64,000 nt of DNA from Lachnoanaerobaculum sp. ICM7 (GTDB lineage: Bacteria; Bacillota; Clostridia; Lachnospirales; Lachnospiraceae). The stretch is from assembly GCF_000287675.1 (NCBI RefSeq), contig NZ_ALJL01000021.1, positions 96,874 through 160,873 on the forward strand, in the 5' to 3' direction. Below the pieces are notes generated by a model that was given only the letters and a program-made list of their open reading frames with translations, did no database searches and was not told the DNA's origin. This document shows, piece by piece, positions 17,409 to 26,082 of the stretch (within the stretch, counting starts at the first letter, position 1; every line of letters begins with the position of its first letter). The translations under genes were made by a program, and so were the position numbers.

Positions 17409-17479
17409 GCAGGTGTGGTTCAATGGTAGAACATCAGCCTTCCAAGCTGAATACGTGGGTTCGATTCCCATCACCTGCT
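17409..17479 (+). tRNA. tRNA-Gly (anticodon UCC)
   Basis: The acceptor arms GCAGGTG and CACCTGC pair perfectly, with discriminator T. The D arm contains GGTTCAATGGTAGAAC, the anticodon loop is CTTCCAA (anticodon TCC), and the T loop is GTGGGTTCGATTCCCAT. The gene is 71 bases, has no encoded CCA, and runs straight into T-rich sequence that can end the transcript. Confidence 0.95.
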
Positions 17480-17533
17480 TTTTTTGTGCTTTTCTTTAGG
17501 CACTTACTCTCTTTACATAATTGTAAAACATAA

Positions 17534-17550
17534 GTACAATATATTTGTAC
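17534..17550. repeat. Inverted repeat upstream of mecA
   Basis: GTACAA-TATAT-TTGTAC, a perfect 6-base inverted repeat 25 bases before the mecA start codon, probably in the leader. It may be an operator or a small RNA stem. Confidence 0.35.
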
Positions 17551-17575
17551 AATTCCTATAGAAAGGGGTGATACC

Positions 17576-18253
17576 TTGAGAATTGAAAGGATTAGTACCA
17601 ACCAGATAAGATGTACACTGTCAAATGTGGATTTGGAAAACAGAAATTTAAATGTAGTTGAATTGGCCTACGGCAGTGACAATGCCAAGGCATTGTTTCA
17701 GGAAATGCTAAGCAAAGCCTCTTATGAGGTAGGATTTGATGCGGATGACTCTCCTCTGATGATAGAGGCGGTTCCTCTCTCAAATGAAAGCATTATTATA
17801 TATGTAACAAAAGTTGACGATCCGGACGAGCTTGATACGCGTTTTGCAAAGTTCTCTCCTACTATGGCTGATGATGTGTTTGCTTCTTTTGATATGAAGT
17901 TTAACAATCTTCTTGAGGGTGCGCTTGATCTTGATGACGATAACGCTGGCGAATCTCAAAAAGAGCCGTATTTAAGGGCATATTCATTTGAAACTTTAGA
18001 TGAACTTATAGAGGCTGCCAAAGCTGTTAAAACCTATTCCGGCGAAAACACTCTTTATAAGGATGAAGTAAATAAAAGATTTATTCTTGTTCTTAAAAAG
18101 AACGAGAATAAAAAGGATTTCGCCTCGGCCGCAAATATTCTTTCCGAATACGGTGTGAAGCTTTCCGCTACCACATTCAGTGAAGACTATTATAAAGAAC
18201 ATTTTAAGGTGATGGTCAGGGAAAATGCCATTTCACAGATATCAAAAATATAA
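17576..18253 (+). CDS. mecA: MecA-family adaptor protein
   Basis: A 225-residue protein with the MecA layout: N-terminal substrate-binding part starting (M)RIERISTNQIRCTLS, an acidic middle (residues about 75-130), and a C-terminal ClpC-binding domain (AYSFETLDELIEAAKAV, NTLYKDEVNKRFILVLKK, ANILSEYGVKLS). MecA delivers proteins to the ClpCP protease and regulates competence or stress pathways in Firmicutes. The start codon is TTG after a strong GAAAGGGGTG ribosome site; the aligned family start (MxIERI) supports it. It is single-gene, with a terminator after it. Confidence 0.88.
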   Translation: MRIERISTNQIRCTLSNVDLENRNLNVVELAYGSDNAKALFQEMLSKASYEVGFDADDSPLMIEAVPLSNESIIIYVTKVDDPDELDTRFAKFSPTMADDVFASFDMKFNNLLEGALDLDDDNAGESQKEPYLRAYSFETLDELIEAAKAVKTYSGENTLYKDEVNKRFILVLKKNENKKDFASAANILSEYGVKLSATTFSEDYYKEHFKVMVRENAISQISKI

Positions 18254-18268
18254 TATTTTAATTATTTT

Positions 18269-18297
18269 AAAGCACTGCCTTATTCAGTGCTTTTTTA
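18269..18297 (+). terminator. Terminator after mecA
   Basis: AAAGCACTG and CAGTGCTTT form a 9-base stem with a 7-base loop followed by a T run. Confidence 0.88.
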
Positions 18298-18374
18298 TTT
18301 CGTATTTTTTTTAACAAAGTTCAAAATATTATTGCTTTTTTCCAAATTGTTATGTATATTTTAATAAGGTTAAT

Positions 18375-18392
18375 TGTACTTGAAAGAGTACA
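18375..18392. promoter_or_regulatory. Inverted repeat upstream of pckA
   Basis: TGTACT-TGAAAG-AGTACA is a perfect 6-base inverted repeat about 90 bases before the pckA start. It could be an operator. The pckA promoter could not be fixed with confidence in this AT-rich stretch. Confidence 0.35.
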
Positions 18393-18482
18393 TAACTTTA
18401 TATTTTGTATCAAGGGGAAAAATACCTTTTCACCCGGGTTTCATGATAACAAAATAAATGAATTATAGAAAAGAGGATTATT

Positions 18483-20090
18483 ATGGCAAATATTGACTTA
18501 ACTCAGTATGGTATCACAGGCACTACAGAGATAGTACACAATCCATCTTATGATGAATTATTTGCAGCTGAGACAGATTCTGCATTATCAGGCTATGAAA
18601 AGGGACAGGTTAGTGAGCTTGGTGCCGTTAACGTATTAACAGGTATCTATACAGGTCGTTCCCCTAAAGATAAATTTATAGTTATGGATGAAAATTCAAA
18701 AGATACAGTTTGGTGGACATCAGCAGATTATGCAAATGACAACCATCCGCTTTCAGAGGATTCCTGGAAAGTCTTAAAGGACCTTGCAAAGAATGAGCTT
18801 TCAAACAAGAAGCTTTATGTAGTAGATGCTTTCTGTGGTGCAAACAAGGACACAAGAATGTCAGTTCGTTTCATCGTGGAAGTTGCTTGGCAGGCACATT
18901 TCGTTACAAATATGTTTATTCAGCCAACTGCTGAGGAACTTGAGAACTTCAAGCCTGACTTCGTAGTTTACAATGCATCAAAGGCAAAGGTAGCCAACTA
19001 CAAAGAGCTTGGTCTCAATTCAGAAACAGCTGTTGCTTTCAATATCACAAGCCGTGAGCAGGTTATTCTTAACACATGGTACGGCGGTGAGATGAAGAAG
19101 GGTATGTTCTCAATGATGAACTACTATCTTCCGCTTAAGGGAATTGCTTCAATGCACTGTTCAGCAAATACAGATATGAACGGTGAGAATACAGCTATCT
19201 TCTTCGGTCTTTCAGGAACAGGTAAGACAACTCTTTCAACAGATCCTAAGAGACTTCTTATCGGTGATGATGAGCACGGTTGGGATGACAACGGTGTATT
19301 CAACTATGAGGGCGGATGCTATGCTAAGGTTATCAACCTTGACAAGGAATCTGAGCCTGATATCTACAATGCTATCAGAAGAGATGCTCTTTTAGAGAAT
19401 GTTACTCTTGATGAGAACGGCAAGATCGACTTTAATGACGGAAGTAAGACAGAGAACACAAGAGTTTCATATCCTATCGACCATATCGAGAATATAGTTA
19501 AACCTATATCACACGGTCCTGCTGCAGAGAATGTAATCTTCCTTTCAGCAGATGCATTCGGAGTACTTCCTCCTGTATCAATCCTTACACCTGAGCAGAC
19601 ACAGTACTACTTCCTCAGCGGATTTACAGCTAAGCTTGCAGGTACAGAGCGTGGTATTACAGAGCCTACACCTACATTCTCAGCTTGCTTCGGACAGGCA
19701 TTCCTTGAGCTTCATCCGACAAAGTATGCCGAAGAGCTTGTAAAGAGAATGGAAAAGAACGGTTCAAAGGCTTATCTTGTAAATACAGGATGGAACGGAA
19801 CAGGAAAGAGAATTTCTATCAAAGACACTCGTGGTATCATCGACGGAATCCTTAGCGGTGCTATCAAGAATGCTCCTACAAAGAAGATTCCTTACTTTGA
19901 TTTCGAGGTTCCTACAGAGCTTGAAGGCGTTGATACAAAGATTCTTGACCCAAGAGATACATATGCAAATGTTAATGATTGGGAAATCAAGGCAAAGGAT
20001 CTTGCTTCAAGATTCGCAAAGAACTTCAAGAAGTATGAGACAAATGAGGCAGGTAAGGCTTTAGTAGCTGCCGGCCCAAAGGTAGACTAA
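18483..20090 (+). CDS. pckA: Phosphoenolpyruvate carboxykinase (ATP)
   Basis: A 535-residue enzyme interconverting oxaloacetate plus ATP with PEP, CO2 and ADP. Motifs: [26 protein letters not shown], the kinase P-loop [11 protein letters not shown], metal-binding [21 protein letters not shown], and adenine-binding [17 protein letters not shown]. Length is normal. In fermenting anaerobes it often runs in the PEP-to-oxaloacetate direction to conserve energy; that is an inference. It has an AGAGGA ribosome site, is monocistronic, and is followed by a terminator. Codon use is biased towards highly expressed gene codons. Confidence 0.97.
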   Translation: MANIDLTQYGITGTTEIVHNPSYDELFAAETDSALSGYEKGQVSELGAVNVLTGIYTGRSPKDKFIVMDENSKDTVWWTSADYANDNHPLSEDSWKVLKDLAKNELSNKKLYVVDAFCGANKDTRMSVRFIVEVAWQAHFVTNMFIQPTAEELENFKPDFVVYNASKAKVANYKELGLNSETAVAFNITSREQVILNTWYGGEMKKGMFSMMNYYLPLKGIASMHCSANTDMNGENTAIFFGLSGTGKTTLSTDPKRLLIGDDEHGWDDNGVFNYEGGCYAKVINLDKESEPDIYNAIRRDALLENVTLDENGKIDFNDGSKTENTRVSYPIDHIENIVKPISHGPAAENVIFLSADAFGVLPPVSILTPEQTQYYFLSGFTAKLAGTERGITEPTPTFSACFGQAFLELHPTKYAEELVKRMEKNGSKAYLVNTGWNGTGKRISIKDTRGIIDGILSGAIKNAPTKKIPYFDFEVPTELEGVDTKILDPRDTYANVNDWEIKAKDLASRFAKNFKKYETNEAGKALVAAGPKVD

Positions 20091-20111
20091 TAATATATTT
20101 ATAAATATTTT

Positions 20112-20141
20112 GCCTGTGACTATCTTGTCACAGGCATTTTG
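20112..20141 (+). terminator. Terminator after pckA
   Basis: GCCTGTGAC and GTCACAGGC form a perfect 9-base stem with a 6-base loop, followed by ATTTTGCATTTT. Confidence 0.85.
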
Positions 20142-20209
20142 CATTTTAATATTATCTTTTCACAAATTTATATGCTCTTACACCAAATTTTGTTTTCTGA
20201 AATATCAGA

Positions 20210-21979
20210 TCAAATAATTTCCACCATCATCCTTACTGCCGCTTTCCCCGCAATATGCTTATCTTCACTTGCAGAGCTTACAAGTACCGAATCGTCAAAA
20301 TCATCGATATCCTTTACCACAAATTCATCTCCTAAAGCAATCTTTTTTTCTTCCAGGTATTCAATCAAATCCCTGTCATCTTCAACTTTATGAAGGCGAC
20401 ATGAAATACCCTTTGATACCTCCGAAAGCTTTTTTAATTTATCGGTCTCCGGATGATTTTCGTATATTTCATTTCCGTGTGGGCAGTGCATAGGTTTATT
20501 TAGAAATTCATTCAGTCTGTCCTTTAGTCCGTTTGAAGTGACATACTCCAAAGCTTTTGCATCCTCATGGACATCCTGCCATGAATAACCCAGATATTCC
20601 ACCAGAAACAATTCCCACAATCTATGCTTTGTCAGCAATGCTCTGGCCCTCATTTTACCTGTTTCCGTCAAAAGAATCGACTTGTTCTCAGTATATACTT
20701 CACCCTCTTCTACCAGTTTTTTTAACATCTCACTTACAGATGCAGCCTTTACTCCCAAAATCTCCGAGATCTTTTTATTTGTTGCAATTTCCTTTTTCTC
20801 AATAAGCTCATAAATTGCTGAAATATAATCATCTCTACCGGTGTCTATCTTAGCCATATCATTTTCCCTTACTCTGAGTCCGTAATGTTTTCTTATATCA
20901 TCACTTAACTTTTTACCCGTTTCAGTCAGGGAATATACACCTCTTTCTTTTGCACGATAAACATATCCCTTTTTTATCAGCTTGTCCAAAACATATTTGA
21001 GCTTACTGTCAGACCAGGCAATATGCTCTCTGATTGTACTGTATCCCAATTCACCAAGAGCATTTTTCTTTCCTGTATGATTATCTATATGTAAAATCAA
21101 AAGTTCCCTACTGAAACGATTTTTGTTTTTAATGTATCTTATAATCTTAGTAATGATTCCACCGGGATATACTGCAATGGTTATCATAAATGTTAAACCT
21201 GAAACCAAAGCACACATTCCCGACATGGATACATTAAATTTTACAGCAAGAAAATAACCAATGCAAGAATTAACTACTGCATATACAGCCGCCAAAAATA
21301 TTGTTATTTTAAGGTCCTTTGAAATCAGATATGCACTTGCAGCCGGTGAAATAAAAAAGGATATTGTAAGTATCGCACCTACCGACTCAAACGCAGAAAC
21401 TGCAGTAAATGAAACCAAAGCCATAAAAACATAATAAAGACCTGCCCCTGCAATACCGGCCACTCCGGCATATACAGGATCAAATGAACTTATTTTCAGT
21501 TTTCTAAAAAAGACCGCTATAAATACTGTATTTATCAAAAGCACAAAAACCATCTGTACCAAAGCCTTTGGAAGGCTTAATCCAAGGAAATTTATTCTAT
21601 GAAGCGGAGCCAGTATAATTTCTCCAATCAAAACCATCTCAGTATCCAGATGTACATTTCTTGCATATCTTGTAATAAGTATAACGGCTATCGAAAAAAA
21701 CAGCGGAAAAATTATACCTACAGAAGCATCTTCCGTCACTCTTTTACTTTTTATCAGTAACTCTATACAAACAGTCGTTAAAACACCGAAAAGACTTGCT
21801 CCTATTATTAATAAAACACTCCCTATATCTTTAGTAACAAAATATCCTATAACTATTCCAAGAAGGACGGAATGTGAGATTGCATCAGAAACCATTGAAA
21901 GTCTTCTTAACACTAAAAACACTCCCAAAACAGCACAGGCAAGCGAGGTTATTATAAGAATATACAAAGATTCAATCAT
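20210..21979 (-). CDS. Metal ABC transporter permease fused to a DtxR/TroR-type regulator
   Basis: A 589-residue fusion. Residues about 1-275 are an ABC-3 family permease (VLRRLSMVSDAISHSVLLGIVIGY, VGAILTISFFISPAASAYLI) with about eight helices. Residues about 285-365 are a winged helix (YSTIREHIAWSDSKLKYVLDKLIKKGYV). From about 375 a full DtxR-type protein follows: wHTH (DDYISAIYELIEKK, KISEILGVKAASVSEMLKKL), dimerisation/metal domain (LLTKHRLWELFLVEYLGYSWQDVHEDAKALEYVTS), MHCPHG and a FeoA-like end. Ligands equivalent to DtxR H79, E83 and H98 remain (H452, E456, H471), but the C102 and H106 positions are K475 and Y479. It is the last gene of the importer operon and overlaps the other permease by 4 bases. 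Confidence 0.88.
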   Translation of the reverse strand: MIESLYILIITSLACAVLGVFLVLRRLSMVSDAISHSVLLGIVIGYFVTKDIGSVLLIIGASLFGVLTTVCIELLIKSKRVTEDASVGIIFPLFFSIAVILITRYARNVHLDTEMVLIGEIILAPLHRINFLGLSLPKALVQMVFVLLINTVFIAVFFRKLKISSFDPVYAGVAGIAGAGLYYVFMALVSFTAVSAFESVGAILTISFFISPAASAYLISKDLKITIFLAAVYAVVNSCIGYFLAVKFNVSMSGMCALVSGLTFMITIAVYPGGIITKIIRYIKNKNRFSRELLILHIDNHTGKKNALGELGYSTIREHIAWSDSKLKYVLDKLIKKGYVYRAKERGVYSLTETGKKLSDDIRKHYGLRVRENDMAKIDTGRDDYISAIYELIEKKEIATNKKISEILGVKAASVSEMLKKLVEEGEVYTENKSILLTETGKMRARALLTKHRLWELFLVEYLGYSWQDVHEDAKALEYVTSNGLKDRLNEFLNKPMHCPHGNEIYENHPETDKLKKLSEVSKGISCRLHKVEDDRDLIEYLEEKKIALGDEFVVKDIDDFDDSVLVSSASEDKHIAGKAAVRMMVEII

Positions 21980-22863
21980 TTACCTACCCTCATCTTCCTA
22001 ATATTTAAAAGCATTCTCACAATACCTCTCGGTGCAAACAATACAGAAAAGAGAGCAATGACAGACATAATAAGTATAATGCTTGGTCCTGTGGAAAATC
22101 CCTTCACCGCACTGCTTATAAAAGTACCTAAAAAGGCAGATACGGCTCCTGTTACCGCCGCAATCACTAAGACTTTCTCATAACTGTTACTCCATTGCAA
22201 ACCTGTAACCGCAGGTGTTATAAGCATACTGCTTATAAGAATGGCACCCACCGCCTTTAGACCTGCCGCAATCAAAATCATGGTTATTATCATTATAAGA
22301 AGAGAGGTAAGCCTTGAATTTATCCCTATTGTATACGCATAAACCATATCAAAAACATATACCTTTATCTCTTTGTAAAAGACTATAAATAGGGCAAGAG
22401 ATATGACAGATACAGCGAGTATTATATAAACATCTTCTCTTAGTATATATGCCGCCTGTCCGAATATATAGCTTGCAAGCCCCGACTGCGAAGCGCCCTG
22501 ATATTTCGGATTACCCTGTATATAACTTTTTAATACCATACCCATACCGAACATTGCAGATAAAATGACAGCCATTGCGGTGTCCGCTTCTATCTTTGAG
22601 CCTTCCGAAATAATCTGTATCAGTAAAAAAGCGACTATGCCTGCCACTATTGCACCGAGCATTAAAATAAGAGAACTTTTTCTTCCGGATATCATAAATG
22701 CTAAAATTATTCCGGGAAGTGATGCATGACCTACAGCATCACCTATCAGACTCTGCCCCTTTAAAATACTTATAGTTCCGACTATACCTGTTGCCATGGC
22801 AAGCAGCATTGTTCCTATCGCAACCACAATAAACGAATACTGTGTAATAATACTTATATTCAT
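21976..22863 (-). CDS. Metal ABC transporter permease (TroC/ZnuB type)
   Basis: A 295-residue ABC-3 family membrane protein with eight or nine predicted helices. Marks: GTISILKGQSLIGDAVGHASLPGIILAFM near the N-terminus and AVGAILISSMLITPAVTG near residue 205. It pairs with the second, regulator-fused permease to form the membrane channel of a manganese, zinc or iron importer. It starts 3 bases after the ATPase gene ends. The use of two different permeases resembles the Treponema TroABCD system. Metal specificity cannot be read here. Confidence 0.9.
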   Translation of the reverse strand: MNISIITQYSFIVVAIGTMLLAMATGIVGTISILKGQSLIGDAVGHASLPGIILAFMISGRKSSLILMLGAIVAGIVAFLLIQIISEGSKIEADTAMAVILSAMFGMGMVLKSYIQGNPKYQGASQSGLASYIFGQAAYILREDVYIILAVSVISLALFIVFYKEIKVYVFDMVYAYTIGINSRLTSLLIMIITMILIAAGLKAVGAILISSMLITPAVTGLQWSNSYEKVLVIAAVTGAVSAFLGTFISSAVKGFSTGPSIILIMSVIALFSVLFAPRGIVRMLLNIRKMRVGK

Positions 22864-22866
22864 AGC

Positions 22867-23589
22867 CTACTCCCCATATGTCGCATCTATATTCTCTTTC
22901 ACAAAGGTTTCCTCAGTCCTTCCGCTTGCTATAAGCTGCTTATTAACCATAATTACATGATCGAAATATTCGCATAGGGTGTTTAAATCATGGTGTACCG
23001 CTATAATGGTCTTTCCCTCTTTTTTAAACTCCCTCATTGTTTCTATAATTATATTCTCTGTTTTCTTATCAACTCCTGCAAGCGGTTCATCCATAAAGTA
23101 AATAAGGGCATTCTGAGCAATTGCCCTTGCTATGAATACCCTTTGTTTTTGTCCCCCTGAAAGTTCTGAAATCTGTCTGGATGCAAAATCTTCCATTTTC
23201 ATTTTTTTCAATGCTTCCAAAGCTTTTTCCTTTTCAGAAGCATTTACTCTTTTAAATAAGCCAAGTCCCGCATATCTTCCCATTGTCACCACATCAATTA
23301 CCGTGGTGGGAAAATTCCAGTTTACCGTGGTGGTCTGAGGTATATAAGCAATCTGCTTATATACCTCCTTGTAAGACTTACCCATAATACTTACTTTACC
23401 TGAAATAGGCTTCATAAGCCCCAGTATTCCCTTCATTAATGTGGATTTACCGGCGCCGTTTGGCCCTATTATTGCAGTAATACTTCCCTCATATATATCA
23501 AGATCCATATCCCATATTACAGGAATATCCGTATATGCCATTGTAAAGTCTTCCAAATGTATCAATACTTTTTCCATATCTAACCTCAA
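22867..23589 (-). CDS. Metal ABC transporter ATP-binding protein (TroB/ZnuC type)
   Basis: A 240-residue ABC ATPase. Walker A is GPNGAGKSTL, Q-loop YIPQTTTVNWNFPTTVIDVV is typical of the manganese/zinc branch, signature LSGGQKQRVFIARA, Walker B ALIYFMDEPLAGVD, switch His AVHHDLNTLCEYFD. It energises the two permeases of the same operon and lies 5 bases after the binding-protein gene. The frame start MRLDMEKVLIHLEDFTMAY could also be the internal Met at codon 5. Confidence 0.92.
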   Translation of the reverse strand: MRLDMEKVLIHLEDFTMAYTDIPVIWDMDLDIYEGSITAIIGPNGAGKSTLMKGILGLMKPISGKVSIMGKSYKEVYKQIAYIPQTTTVNWNFPTTVIDVVTMGRYAGLGLFKRVNASEKEKALEALKKMKMEDFASRQISELSGGQKQRVFIARAIAQNALIYFMDEPLAGVDKKTENIIIETMREFKKEGKTIIAVHHDLNTLCEYFDHVIMVNKQLIASGRTEETFVKENIDATYGE

Positions 23590-23594
23590 AGGTA

Positions 23595-24590
23595 CTATTT
23601 TAAATTGTCGGTAATAAGTTTTACATTATGCTTATACATATCAATATATGTATCGCCATCTTCACCCTTTGGTGCCAAAGAATCTGAAAACAACTCATTT
23701 CCTTCACCGCTTACGATCTTTACATCCGCTCCCTTTGCGGCTGCACCTTCTCTTAACTTTTCCATACGTGCAGGATCTGTTGTAGATTCTGCAAATATAG
23801 CTTTTATTTTATGTTCCACTATAAAATCTATAGTTTCTTGTATATCCTGATTTGCCACCTCCGATTCGGTGCTTACACCTTGAGGTGCTTTTACTTCTAT
23901 GTCATATGCTCTTGAGAAATAATTAAATGCATCATGAGGTGTAATCAAATATCTGCTCTCCTTAGGTATTGAAGAAATATTCTCCTTTACATACTCATCA
24001 AGCTTTGTAAGTTCCTCCAAATACTTTGTCTTATTCTCTTCATACTTATCCTTATATTCAGGGTTCAAATTTTCAAGTGATTCACCTGCAGCTTCTACAG
24101 CCATCTTATAAAGTCCTATATCAAACCAGAAATGCGGATCTGTAATAACTTGTCCGTCTTCATCCATTGTTCCTATACGATCTTTCGGAAAATTTCTGCT
24201 CACAGCCTCGCCTTTAGCTTCAAGTGCCTCCACCATTTTACCTTCAAAATGAAGTCCATGATAAAGTGTAAGATCTGAAGAACTAAGTTTTGTATAGTCC
24301 TCAGGCTTTGCAACATATAAATGCGGATCCTCTCCGGCAGGTATTATAAGCTCTACATTAACAGTATCACCTGCAAGTTGTTCTACCATATCCTGTAAAA
24401 ATGAAGTTGTAACAACCACATTCTTCTTATTCATGGTATCACTGCTTGCTTTTGATGTTTCCTCCATTGACTTTGACTCTGTATTTTGTGCAGTAGCATT
24501 AGTATCTGAAGTTTTCCCTCCTGCACATGCACAAAGTGATAAAGCCATTCCTGCGGCTGCAATAAGTATACTCAAATTTCTTTTAAACAT
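23595..24590 (-). CDS. Metal-binding lipoprotein of an ABC importer (TroA/ZnuA family)
   Basis: A 331-residue cluster A-I binding protein. The signal sequence ends in the lipobox LCACAGG (Cys near residue 22), then a Ser/Thr-rich spacer. The mature domain has VVVTTSFLQDMVEQLAGDTVNVELIIPAGEDPHLYVAKPEDYTKL (metal His), YHGLHFEGKMVEAL, ITDPHFWFDIGLYKMAVE, YLITPHDAFNYFSRAYDIEV and IFAESTTDPARM; the four ligand positions H, H, H and D/E are all visible. It captures Mn, Zn or Fe outside the membrane. First gene of the operon; DtxR-box-like repeats lie in its leader. Confidence 0.92.
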   Translation of the reverse strand: MFKRNLSILIAAAGMALSLCACAGGKTSDTNATAQNTESKSMEETSKASSDTMNKKNVVVTTSFLQDMVEQLAGDTVNVELIIPAGEDPHLYVAKPEDYTKLSSSDLTLYHGLHFEGKMVEALEAKGEAVSRNFPKDRIGTMDEDGQVITDPHFWFDIGLYKMAVEAAGESLENLNPEYKDKYEENKTKYLEELTKLDEYVKENISSIPKESRYLITPHDAFNYFSRAYDIEVKAPQGVSTESEVANQDIQETIDFIVEHKIKAIFAESTTDPARMEKLREGAAAKGADVKIVSGEGNELFSDSLAPKGEDGDTYIDMYKHNVKLITDNLK

Positions 24591-24600
24591 ATTATCCCCT

Positions 24601-24614
24601 CCTAATGAATTAGG
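24601..24614. promoter_or_regulatory. Inverted repeat overlapping the ribosome site of the metal-binding protein gene
   Basis: CCTAAT-GA-ATTAGG is a perfect 6-base inverted repeat next to and partly within the AGGAGG ribosome site. It shares the TTAGG half-site of the repeat at 24632 and may be a second, lower-affinity operator. Confidence 0.4.
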
Positions 24615-24631
24615 TTATTTTATTTTTATAA

Positions 24632-24645
24632 TTAGGTTTACCTAA
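24632..24645. promoter_or_regulatory. DtxR-box-like operator upstream of the metal importer operon
   Basis: TTAGGT-TT-ACCTAA is a perfect inverted repeat about 42 bases before the start codon. TTAGGT/ACCTAA half-sites are the core of known DtxR/IdeR boxes. The operon encodes its own DtxR-type domain, so autoregulation is likely. Confidence 0.6.
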
Positions 24646-24852
24646 CTATATTTTTATTTATACCTTATTTCATTCAAGAAATCAAGTACAATGCAGAGTA
24701 TTTTATAAATTAAATTCTTCACGTGAATACAGATAATTACAATAAAATACCTTTTCGTAAATAATATTCCGTTATTCTTTAAAATTTATTCTGTTATTTT
24801 CGCCGAAATTCAAAATTAGTTACAATATAGTAAGATAAACTTAAGTCTAAAG

Positions 24853-24890
24853 GACTATATTTTCTACTAAAAATACTTTAGAATATAGTC
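24853..24890 (+). other. Leader hairpin upstream of the secreted wall-binding protein
   Basis: GACTATAT...ATATAGTC with an additional inner TTCTA/TAGAA pairing (two bulged T) forms a stem of about 12 pairs; no T run follows. A second hairpin, GCAGG-ATAA-CCTGC at 24913-24926, sits directly before the ribosome site. These are probably 5' mRNA stabilising structures. Apart from these and the operators above, I see nothing in the 24591-24941 gap. Confidence 0.4.
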
Positions 24891-24941
24891 ATAACATTAA
24901 AAGATTTATTTCGCAGGATAACCTGCAGAATGGAGGAAAAT

Positions 24942-25985
24942 ATGATAAGAAACCATATTAAAAAAGTGGCTTCAGTTGTTTTAACGGCTTCCATGATTCT
25001 TGGAATGACCGGTGTGGCTTTTGCCAGAAACACAAAGACAGTTGTACAGAATGTAAGGATCAATATAAATTACGATCTTGCACCGGGTATGAATGCCGGA
25101 AACATTGATGTAGACAGTGACAGTGCAGGAGTTGACGATGTAAAAGTCTCTTCTATTACAAACACCGACTTCGGTAAGAAACCTAAGGTTACTATCAAGG
25201 TAAAGCCTGATGAGGACTATACATTTAAGGGAACTCCTTCAGGTAATATTACACTTAATGATGCTACAGGTAAGGGCGCTACAATCTCTAAAGTTTCTAC
25301 AACAAGCGGAAATATGTCAATCACAGTAACTCTTCCAAAGACAAGCGCAGGTGATAGCGGTGCATTGGAAGTAAACGATATTTCATGGGGTGATGATGAC
25401 AGTCCTGTAGTTACATGGGAAAGTGCAAATTACGCAAAGCAGTATGAAGTAAAGCTTTATCGTAACAATTCAATCAAGGACAATATCACAACATCAGGAA
25501 CAAGCTATGACTTCCGCAGCAAGATCCGTGAGTACGGTAAGGGAAGCTATACTGTAAAGATTCGTGCAGCTGCAAGCAACGGTACTAAGGGTAACTGGAC
25601 AGAGTCAGATGAGTTTGATGTAGATGAAGATATTTTAGCAAGCCTTGGCGGACAGTCAAGTTCAAATAACGGAAGTTCTACAGGACCTAACGGTTCAAGT
25701 GCAGGTAATACAGGCGCTTGGTTAAAGGACAATGTAGGCTGGTGGTATATCAATGCCGACAGAACATATACAACAAACAACTGGCAGCAGATAGGCGGCA
25801 ACTGGTACTATTTTGATAACAGAGGTTATATGGTGACCGGTTGGCTTAAGAGCCCATATTCAGGTAAGTGGTATTGGCTCAGCACAGAGGGTGGAAGCAA
25901 TCTTGGTAAGATGCTTACAAATCAGTGGGTTGATAACAATCGCTACTATGTAGACGGAAGCGGTGTTTGGACACAGAGCAGATAA
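24942..25985 (+). CDS. Secreted protein with C-terminal choline-binding-type wall repeats
   Basis: About 347 residues. The signal peptide is MIRNHIKKVASVVLTASMIL, ending near GVAFA. A first domain (about 35-130) is beta-rich with no family I recognise. Residues about 140-230 look like a fibronectin type III or similar fold (ISWGDDDSPVVTWESANYAKQYEVKLY, YTVKIRAAASNGTKGNWTES). After an SSNNGSS linker come wall-binding repeats (GWWYINADRTY, NWQQIGGNWYYFDNRGYMVTGWL, GKWYWLSTEGG, NQWVDNNRYYVDGSGVW). It is exported and held to the wall by teichoic-acid-type interactions. An in-frame ATG at 24930 exists, but the ATG at 24942 has GGAGG at proper spacing. Function unknown. Confidence 0.75.
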   Translation: MIRNHIKKVASVVLTASMILGMTGVAFARNTKTVVQNVRININYDLAPGMNAGNIDVDSDSAGVDDVKVSSITNTDFGKKPKVTIKVKPDEDYTFKGTPSGNITLNDATGKGATISKVSTTSGNMSITVTLPKTSAGDSGALEVNDISWGDDDSPVVTWESANYAKQYEVKLYRNNSIKDNITTSGTSYDFRSKIREYGKGSYTVKIRAAASNGTKGNWTESDEFDVDEDILASLGGQSSSNNGSSTGPNGSSAGNTGAWLKDNVGWWYINADRTYTTNNWQQIGGNWYYFDNRGYMVTGWLKSPYSGKWYWLSTEGGSNLGKMLTNQWVDNNRYYVDGSGVWTQSR

Positions 25986-25991
25986 AATTTT

Positions 25992-26020
25992 GAGGATGTC
26001 GCATGCGACATCCTCTTTTT
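25992..26020 (+). terminator. Terminator after the wall-binding protein
   Basis: GAGGATGTCGCA and TGCGACATCCTC form a perfect uninterrupted palindrome followed by TTTTTATAG. Confidence 0.9.
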
Positions 26021-26082
26021 ATAGTTATTTAATCAGGTGAACATTAGTTATCTAATATATCTTTTCAAATACACCCCAATAT

